From Flavobacterium plurextorum (GTDB lineage Bacteria; Bacteroidota; Bacteroidia; Flavobacteriales; Flavobacteriaceae), in the NCBI RefSeq assembly GCF_002217395.1, contig NZ_MUHD01000004.1, positions 124,001 to 188,000 on the forward strand: a stretch of DNA of 64,000 bases. Reading direction: 5' to 3'. Below, piece by piece: positions 59,209 to 64,000 of the stretch (position 1 is its first letter; every line of letters begins with the position of its first letter). The position numbers were made by a program, and so were the translations under genes. The notes under the pieces were generated by a model. That model did no database searches, was not told where the DNA came from, and saw only the letters and a program-made list of their open reading frames with translations.

Positions 59209-61137
59209 CTATTTTACAAATTTGATGATTGCCATTTCTAATGCTAAAAATAACAGTGCAAAGATAACAAACCATTTCCAAATTTGGCTGTCTGTGCGTT
59301 CAGTTTGTAAGGTATTAAAAATGGTCGAAATCGTATCTGCAGTTTTAAAGTTAGAAACTATATTGGTATTTACCTGACTTAAATCGCTTTCAGACCGTTT
59401 GTAATTAAAGCTTAAATTTTCAACCCATTCTTTTTTGTCAAAAATGCTGTAGTTTCCAGCTGTTTCAGGAAAATCGTTAAAAGTCAATTTTACTTTATTG
59501 TTTAGTATCTGCTGAATCGGAATGAAAGAATCGTCAGTTCCTTTTACTTCTAGAATTGCATCTTTTGTTAGTAAAACATCAACAAAATAAGGTTGATTAT
59601 TTCCTATGGTTAAAGCATTTACGCCTGTTTTTTGATTATTTTGTCCCATTTTATAAAATAACGGAACAATTAATGGTGATTGCTGAAAATTTGAATTCTC
59701 TGTGTTTATTGGCGCTGAAAAAACGGTAATTCCAGAAACTTGATTTTGAATTGCTGTTACAAATGCAGTTTGATCTTCATAAGATAAAACGGCTGGATAA
59801 GGACTTGAAATATCAAATGAATTGTTTGTTTTTGGATATTGAAAATTTGTGATTTTATTCTCAAAAACACCTGAAAACAAAGGATGATCAAAATTGATTT
59901 TGGTAATTAATTTATTTTGAGCTTTTAGCGTATTAAATTGAACCTTTCCAAAATTTCCTAAAAACGAATTTAAATTTGAAATTGAGCTTTTTTCGGAAGG
60001 AATTACAACTAAATTCCCGCCTTTAGAAACAAAAGCTTTTAAAGTGGTTTGCAAGGCTTGCGGAATCTCAATTAATTCGTTTAAGATGATTGTATTTTGT
60101 TTTTCTAAACTATTATAGTCTAGAGAACCAATTGCATAATTATTATAATTGAATTCGGCAGAAGTATAAATTCTAGATAAGAAATTACTTTTTTCAGGTT
60201 CTCCAATACTGATTACGTTAGTTTTTTTGTTTTTAGAAATACTGAAAAACAGTTTGTTGTCATACGTTAAACCATTGTCTTCAATAGAAACATAACCATG
60301 AAAGGCTTCTTTTGGTATCGTGAAGTTGATTTTCTTTTTCTTCGCATCAAAATTGATAATTGTTTTAGCAATTAATTTGTTTTGATTGTATAAAGAAGTC
60401 GAAATAGGTTTAAAATCTTCTCCGTAGCCTGATAAGTCAACGGTTATTTCGTAAAAATTTTCTAATGTCTGATTGATGTAAACACTGTCGATTGAAACAT
60501 TGTTTTTTTGTTCTGCTTCAGGAACTATGAAATAAGGTTTTTCCTCCTGATCAATATTTTTAACGTCGTTTTCGGTTAAACCAACAGCATCAGAAATAAT
60601 TACAATGTCCTTTTTATGCGCTGATTTATGTGCTTTTATTTTTGCTATAATCGATGAAAGCTCAAAAGGCGTTGCACTGTATTTTAAATTTTGTAAAGCA
60701 CTTTTAGACGATTTAATATCAGTATTCCAATAATTTTCAGTGTTTGTCAACAATGAAAATTGAGCCGTTTCGGGTGTATTCTCTAATAATTCCTGAACAG
60801 CTCGTTTTAGCAATTCTCCTTTTTTTCCTTTTGCCTGCATACTAAACGAATTATCTAGAATAATATACATTTCATTTGAAGCATTTTTACTGTCTTTGGC
60901 TTCAAAAAAAGGCTGAGCAAAGGCCGTAATAATACATGTAAGTAATAAAAGACGAGTTGCCAGTAATAGTCGCTTTTTGATTTTCGAACTTTTACGAGTT
61001 TGAATGGCAAGCTCTTTTAAGAAACGAACATTGGTGAAGTAAGAGGTTTTAAAACGTCGTAATTGAAATAAATGAACCAAAATTGGAACGATCAATAAAA
61101 AAAGGAAGTATAGAATTTCGGGGTGTTTAAAATGCAT
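59209..61137 (-). CDS. BatA-type membrane protein with von Willebrand A-like domain
   Basis: The 642-residue protein begins with the aerotolerance BatA N-terminal module ('FKHPEILYFLFLLIVPILVHLFQLRRFKTSYFTNVRFLKELA', helices at 6-22 and about 58-78). A vWA-like domain follows with 'YIILDNSFSM' near residue 95 (D-x-S-x-S MIDAS motif), then beta-rich domains, and a C-terminal transmembrane helix (620-640). Bat proteins are linked to MoxR ATPases and envelope stress tolerance. It is divergent from the lactonase, and its transcript continues into the dihydroorotase homologue, 67 bp downstream. Confidence 0.87.
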   Translation of the reverse strand: MHFKHPEILYFLFLLIVPILVHLFQLRRFKTSYFTNVRFLKELAIQTRKSSKIKKRLLLATRLLLLTCIITAFAQPFFEAKDSKNASNEMYIILDNSFSMQAKGKKGELLKRAVQELLENTPETAQFSLLTNTENYWNTDIKSSKSALQNLKYSATPFELSSIIAKIKAHKSAHKKDIVIISDAVGLTENDVKNIDQEEKPYFIVPEAEQKNNVSIDSVYINQTLENFYEITVDLSGYGEDFKPISTSLYNQNKLIAKTIINFDAKKKKINFTIPKEAFHGYVSIEDNGLTYDNKLFFSISKNKKTNVISIGEPEKSNFLSRIYTSAEFNYNNYAIGSLDYNSLEKQNTIILNELIEIPQALQTTLKAFVSKGGNLVVIPSEKSSISNLNSFLGNFGKVQFNTLKAQNKLITKINFDHPLFSGVFENKITNFQYPKTNNSFDISSPYPAVLSYEDQTAFVTAIQNQVSGITVFSAPINTENSNFQQSPLIVPLFYKMGQNNQKTGVNALTIGNNQPYFVDVLLTKDAILEVKGTDDSFIPIQQILNNKVKLTFNDFPETAGNYSIFDKKEWVENLSFNYKRSESDLSQVNTNIVSNFKTADTISTIFNTLQTERTDSQIWKWFVIFALLFLALEMAIIKFVK

Positions 61138-61211
61138 TCTGGCTTCGATTTACTTCACTACGTTTTGTTTTTCGCGAAGATGCTGGTCAAAAATACAAAT
61201 TTTTTAGTTGA

Positions 61212-61289
61212 ACCATATAAGTTCATGTAAGAGATTATATGTAAAAAATATTTAAGCGTTCTAAAATGAACTTATATCACTTATATGGT
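61212..61289. repeat. Overlapping inverted repeats upstream of the lactonase gene
   Basis: ATATAAGTTCAT (61215-61226) pairs with ATGAACTTATAT (61266-61277), and ACCATATAAG (61212-61221) pairs with CTTATATGGT (61280-61289). The same left arm can therefore pair in two registers. It lies 95 bp before the lactonase ATG, in a divergent promoter region. Confidence 0.6.
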
Positions 61290-61383
61290 GGAAGATCTTT
61301 TTGAAAAATGTAACTTTTAAGGTTCTATTTGTAATAACAAAAATGATATAAATGCGTATTTTAGCGTATTCAAAAAATTAAGT

Positions 61384-62499
61384 ATGAAAAAAATATATCT
61401 AGTATTGTTTTCAGCTTTAGTATTTACAGCTGCTAAGGCTCAAAATAAATTTAATTTATTAGTAGGAACTTATACGAATACCTGCCCAAGTAATGGAATT
61501 TACGTTTATGAATTTAATGCTGATTCGGGAGAATTTAAATTAAAAGGTTCTTCAGAAAACGTGGTCAGTCCAAGTTATTTGTCAGTCTCTGCAGATAATA
61601 AGTTTATTTATGCCGTAAATGAAAATGGAGCTCAAAGTGCTGTAAGCGCTTTTGGTTATGATGCTGCTTCAGGTAAGGTTACTTTTTTGAATAAAAATGA
61701 TGCTTTAGGAGCAGATCCATGTCATTTGATTAATGATGATAAAAATGTGATTATAGCGAATTATTCTGGTGGAAGCATTGCTGTTTTTAAGAAAAATGCT
61801 GATGGCAGTATTTCTGAGGCGCAACAATTAGTTCAGCATCAGGGAAAAGGACCAAATGCAGCACGTCAAGAAAAAGCTCATGTACATATGGTTTGTTTTT
61901 CGCCTGATAAAAAACTTGTCTTAGCGAATGATTTAGGTTTAGATAAAGTTTTTATTTATAAATACAATCCAAATGCTAAGAATGAAATATTAACATTAAA
62001 AGGAAGTATAGACGTAAAGCCTGGAAGTGGTCCAAGACATTTGACTTTTAGTAAAGATGGTAAATTTGTTTATCTGGTTCAGGAATTAGACGGAACATTG
62101 ACAACGTTTAGTTATGACAACAAAACAGGAAGTTTAAAAGTAATTGCGGAAACTAGTATTTTGCCAAAAGGTTTTAAAGGTGGTACTGGTGCTGCAGCGA
62201 TAAAGATTTCGCCTGACGGGAATTTTTTATACGTTTCAGATCGTGTAGATGTTAATGCAATTTCGGTTTATAAGATTCTAAAAAATGGAAGTATAGAATT
62301 AGTAGAACAGCAAAGTACTTTAGGAAAAGGACCGAGAGATTTTGCAATTGATCCAACTGGGAATTACCTTTTAGTAGGACATCAGTACACCAATGATATT
62401 GTAATTTTTAAAAGAGATATTGCAACTGGAAAAATTACTGACACAGGAAGAAGAATGCAATTGTGTTCGCCTGTTGGGTTGGTTTTTACAAAGATATAG
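61384..62499 (+). CDS. Exported lactonase-family (6-phosphogluconolactonase-like) beta-propeller
   Basis: The 371-residue protein has a signal peptide (YLVLFSALVFTAAKAQ) and a seven-bladed propeller of the YbhE/lactonase family: 'LLVGTYTNTCPSNGIYVYEFNADSG', 'VSPSYLSVSADNKFIYAVNE', 'GPNAARQEKAHVHMVCFSPDKKLVLANDLGLDKVFIYKYN', 'GSGPRHLTFSKDGKFVYLVQELDGTL', 'FLYVSDRVDVNAISVYKI' and 'GKGPRDFAIDPTGNYLLVGHQ'. Export makes a role on 6-phosphogluconolactone in the pentose phosphate pathway unlikely, so an extracytoplasmic lactone or sugar acid is more plausible. Confidence 0.87.
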   Translation: MKKIYLVLFSALVFTAAKAQNKFNLLVGTYTNTCPSNGIYVYEFNADSGEFKLKGSSENVVSPSYLSVSADNKFIYAVNENGAQSAVSAFGYDAASGKVTFLNKNDALGADPCHLINDDKNVIIANYSGGSIAVFKKNADGSISEAQQLVQHQGKGPNAARQEKAHVHMVCFSPDKKLVLANDLGLDKVFIYKYNPNAKNEILTLKGSIDVKPGSGPRHLTFSKDGKFVYLVQELDGTLTTFSYDNKTGSLKVIAETSILPKGFKGGTGAAAIKISPDGNFLYVSDRVDVNAISVYKILKNGSIELVEQQSTLGKGPRDFAIDPTGNYLLVGHQYTNDIVIFKRDIATGKITDTGRRMQLCSPVGLVFTKI

Positions 62500-62508
62500 T
62501 TTTTTTGA

Positions 62509-62635
62509 GGTTCTGAGGAGCTAAGGTTCTAAGATACTAAGATAAAGAGGCTCAAAAGATTCATAGTTTTACTTTGAATCTTTTGAGCCTTTTATAATTT
62601 TGAAACAAAACTTAGCGCCTTAGTCCCTGAGCACC
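62509..62635. repeat. Nested inverted repeats around a terminator
   Basis: The outer arms 62509-62533 and 62611-62635 match as reverse complements at 19 of 25 positions, built on the word CTAAG/CTTAG (for example CTAAGGTTCTAAG and CTTAGCGCCTTAG). They surround the perfect hairpin at 62549-62589. This resembles a dispersed, decaying intergenic element. Confidence 0.55.
62549..62589. terminator. Bidirectional terminator
   Basis: GGCTCAAAAGATTCA (62549-62563) pairs perfectly with TGAATCTTTTGAGCC (62575-62589), followed by TTTTATAATTTT, between the convergent lactonase and helicase genes. Confidence 0.8.
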
Positions 62636-62650
62636 TTAGCGTCTAAAATT

Positions 62651-64000
62651 TTATTTGTTGCTGTCTTTTCTCTTTTTGTCTCTCGTTTTCAACATATTTC
62701 GATTGACAGAACCGTGCGTTTTCTTTTTTGTTTTTGAAGGTCCGCCAAGATTAACTTTTTTATTCTTTTTAGATTTTTCGTGAAAAGCTCCGTCACCTTC
62801 AAGTTTTACTTTTTTCATTAAAAACTTAATAGGCTGCTTGTCTTTTTCAGGTTCAATTAGTTTAGACGAAATCTCAACTTCTTCAGGGAAATCAGTAATT
62901 TCAAGTTCTTGGTTCATTAAAACTTCGACTTCAATTTTAAATTCTTCCTCTCTAGGAGTTACAAAACTAATTGCGGTTCCAGTTGCATCAGCACGACCTG
63001 TACGACCAATTCTGTGCATGTATAATTCTGGTAATTCTGGAAGTTCGAAGTTAATGACGTGAGAAATATTAGAAATATCTAAACCTCTCGCCATAATATC
63101 TGTAGTGATCAAACCGCGAAGATTTCCTTCTTGGAATTCAGCCATTGTACTCAAACGATAATTTTGAGATTTATTAGAGTGAATTACACCAAATTGTCCT
63201 TCAAAATCTTCTTCGATTCGGGTATGAAGCATATCCGAGATCTTTTTATTGTTTACAAAAACTAAAACACGATCCATACTTTCATCAGTTTGAAGCAAAT
63301 GTTTTAGAAGATTTACTTTTGTATTGAAATTTGGAACATTATAAGTGATTTGAGTAATTTTTTCTAGTGGTGTTCCTGATGCTGCAAGCGTAACTTCTTC
63401 TGGAAAATCAAAATAATCATTCAAAATATCATCTACTTCATCTGTCATTGTTGCAGAGAATAAAATGTTTTGACGTTTTGCTTTCATCATTGCCAAAAGT
63501 GCTGTCAATTGCGTACGAAAACCTAAATTAAGCATTTCGTCAAACTCATCAATTACTAACTTTTGAGTATCATCAAAACGAACAACAGCGTCTAAAGCTA
63601 AATCCATTGTACGACCAGGAGTTCCAACTAGAATATCGACACCTTCGTAAACGGCTTTTTTTTGTGTATTGATGTTTACACCTCCATAAATTCCAAGTGT
63701 TTTAACTGACATATACTTGGTTAGTTTCTCTACTTCTTCAACAACTTGAACTACTAATTCACGAGTTGGAACTAGTACAACAATTTTTGGAGTATTGGTA
63801 TTTGTAAATTTGTATAATTTTAAAAGAGGCAGTAAATAGGCAAATGTTTTACCAGTACCGGTTTGTGCAATTCCCATCATATCGCGTCCAGACATGATTA
63901 CAGAGAAAGATTTTTCCTGAATAGGAGTTGGTGTAACAAATCCCAGTTCGTCGATTGCTTTTTGTAAAGATTTTGGAAGATTGAATTTTTCGAAAGTGCT
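62651..64000 (-). CDS. DEAD-box RNA helicase, 5' end at or just beyond window edge
   Basis: The frame is open to the window edge, beginning STFEKFNLPKSLQKAIDELG, so only the initiating Met (and perhaps a few residues) is missing; about 449 residues are present. Helicase motifs are complete: Q-motif 'TPTPIQEKSF', 'AQTGTGKTFAYLLPL', 'PTRELVVQVVEE', 'GTPGRTMDLAL', 'DEFD' (Asp-Glu-Phe-Asp replaces DEAD), 'SATM', 'MARGLDISNISHVINFELPE' and 'HRIGRTGRA'. The C-terminus is lysine-rich (KSKKNKKVNLGGPSKTKKKTHGSVNRNMLKTRDKKRKDSNK). It is probably of the RhlE type, in ribosome assembly or mRNA decay. The DEFD variant is the one visible oddity. Confidence 0.9.
   Translation of the reverse strand, partial: STFEKFNLPKSLQKAIDELGFVTPTPIQEKSFSVIMSGRDMMGIAQTGTGKTFAYLLPLLKLYKFTNTNTPKIVVLVPTRELVVQVVEEVEKLTKYMSVKTLGIYGGVNINTQKKAVYEGVDILVGTPGRTMDLALDAVVRFDDTQKLVIDEFDEMLNLGFRTQLTALLAMMKAKRQNILFSATMTDEVDDILNDYFDFPEEVTLAASGTPLEKITQITYNVPNFNTKVNLLKHLLQTDESMDRVLVFVNNKKISDMLHTRIEEDFEGQFGVIHSNKSQNYRLSTMAEFQEGNLRGLITTDIMARGLDISNISHVINFELPELPELYMHRIGRTGRADATGTAISFVTPREEEFKIEVEVLMNQELEITDFPEEVEISSKLIEPEKDKQPIKFLMKKVKLEGDGAFHEKSKKNKKVNLGGPSKTKKKTHGSVNRNMLKTRDKKRKDSNK

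Overview
The window reads as chromosome of a Flavobacterium-like Bacteroidota. The DNA is AT-rich, start codons lack Shine-Dalgarno-type leaders, and several promoters carry the Bacteroidota -7 element TAnnTTTG. A subtilase has a type IX secretion sorting domain, and many gene families here (DUF3810, DUF4834, YfhO, BatA, DUF4956) are typical of the group. I saw no rRNA, tRNA, CRISPR array, prophage or insertion sequence. Most of the window is ordinary core chromosome with short operons separated by strong hairpin terminators.

Layout. 1-8.7 kb: a broken-off MORN-type protein, DUF4956 membrane protein, an exported glucan-dikinase-like ATP-grasp protein, mnmA, a T9SS subtilase, a nitronate monooxygenase-like flavoenzyme and small exported proteins. 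8.9-23.2 kb: Nudix hydrolase, acyltransferase, an ECF sigma factor with a membrane partner, DUF3810 protease-like protein, pepD, a tiny lysine-rich gene, deaD-type helicase, rdgB, a GH88 enzyme, an FMN glutamate-synthase-like enzyme and a NYN-LOTUS protein. 23.4-32.5 kb: a compact denitrification/NO island. 33-36 kb: an alpha-oxoamine synthase (serine palmitoyltransferase or cysteate acyltransferase type) close to a large GNAT protein, possibly sphingolipid/sulfonolipid synthesis. 37-45 kb: surface polysaccharide genes (YfhO, glycosyltransferase, flippase) and an MscS channel. 45-64 kb: uvrA, a GH16 enzyme with a displaced N-terminus, an ECF sigma factor with a 47-residue partner, a TPR protein, nth, bcp, an MBL hydrolase, an esterase, a dihydroorotase homologue lacking metal ligands, BatA-type protein, a lactonase, and a second DEAD-box helicase that runs off the end.

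The denitrification island is the most coherent system. An Rrf2 regulator with three cysteines placed as in NsrR precedes a lipid-anchored azurin, a quinol-type nitric oxide reductase, a Ric/ScdA di-iron repair protein and a histidine-rich multi-pass membrane protein. On the opposite strand lie nirK (copper nitrite reductase fused to cytochrome c), nirV and a Sco copper chaperone. The same inverted repeat, AAAGA-N8-TCTTT, stands before the Rrf2 gene, before the NO reductase and before nirK. I infer that it is the operator of the Rrf2 protein. nirK additionally has a CRP/FNR-type site about 42 bp before its likely transcription start. Nitrite would be reduced to NO by NirK and NO to N2O by the NO reductase, with azurin as a candidate electron carrier and Ric repairing nitrosylated iron-sulfur centres. 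No N2O reductase is visible.

Other points of interest are a tandem 226-bp repeat array that contains relics of the 3' end of the neighbouring gene, a perfect 34-bp palindrome, an endonuclease III without its iron-sulfur cysteines, and two very small genes.
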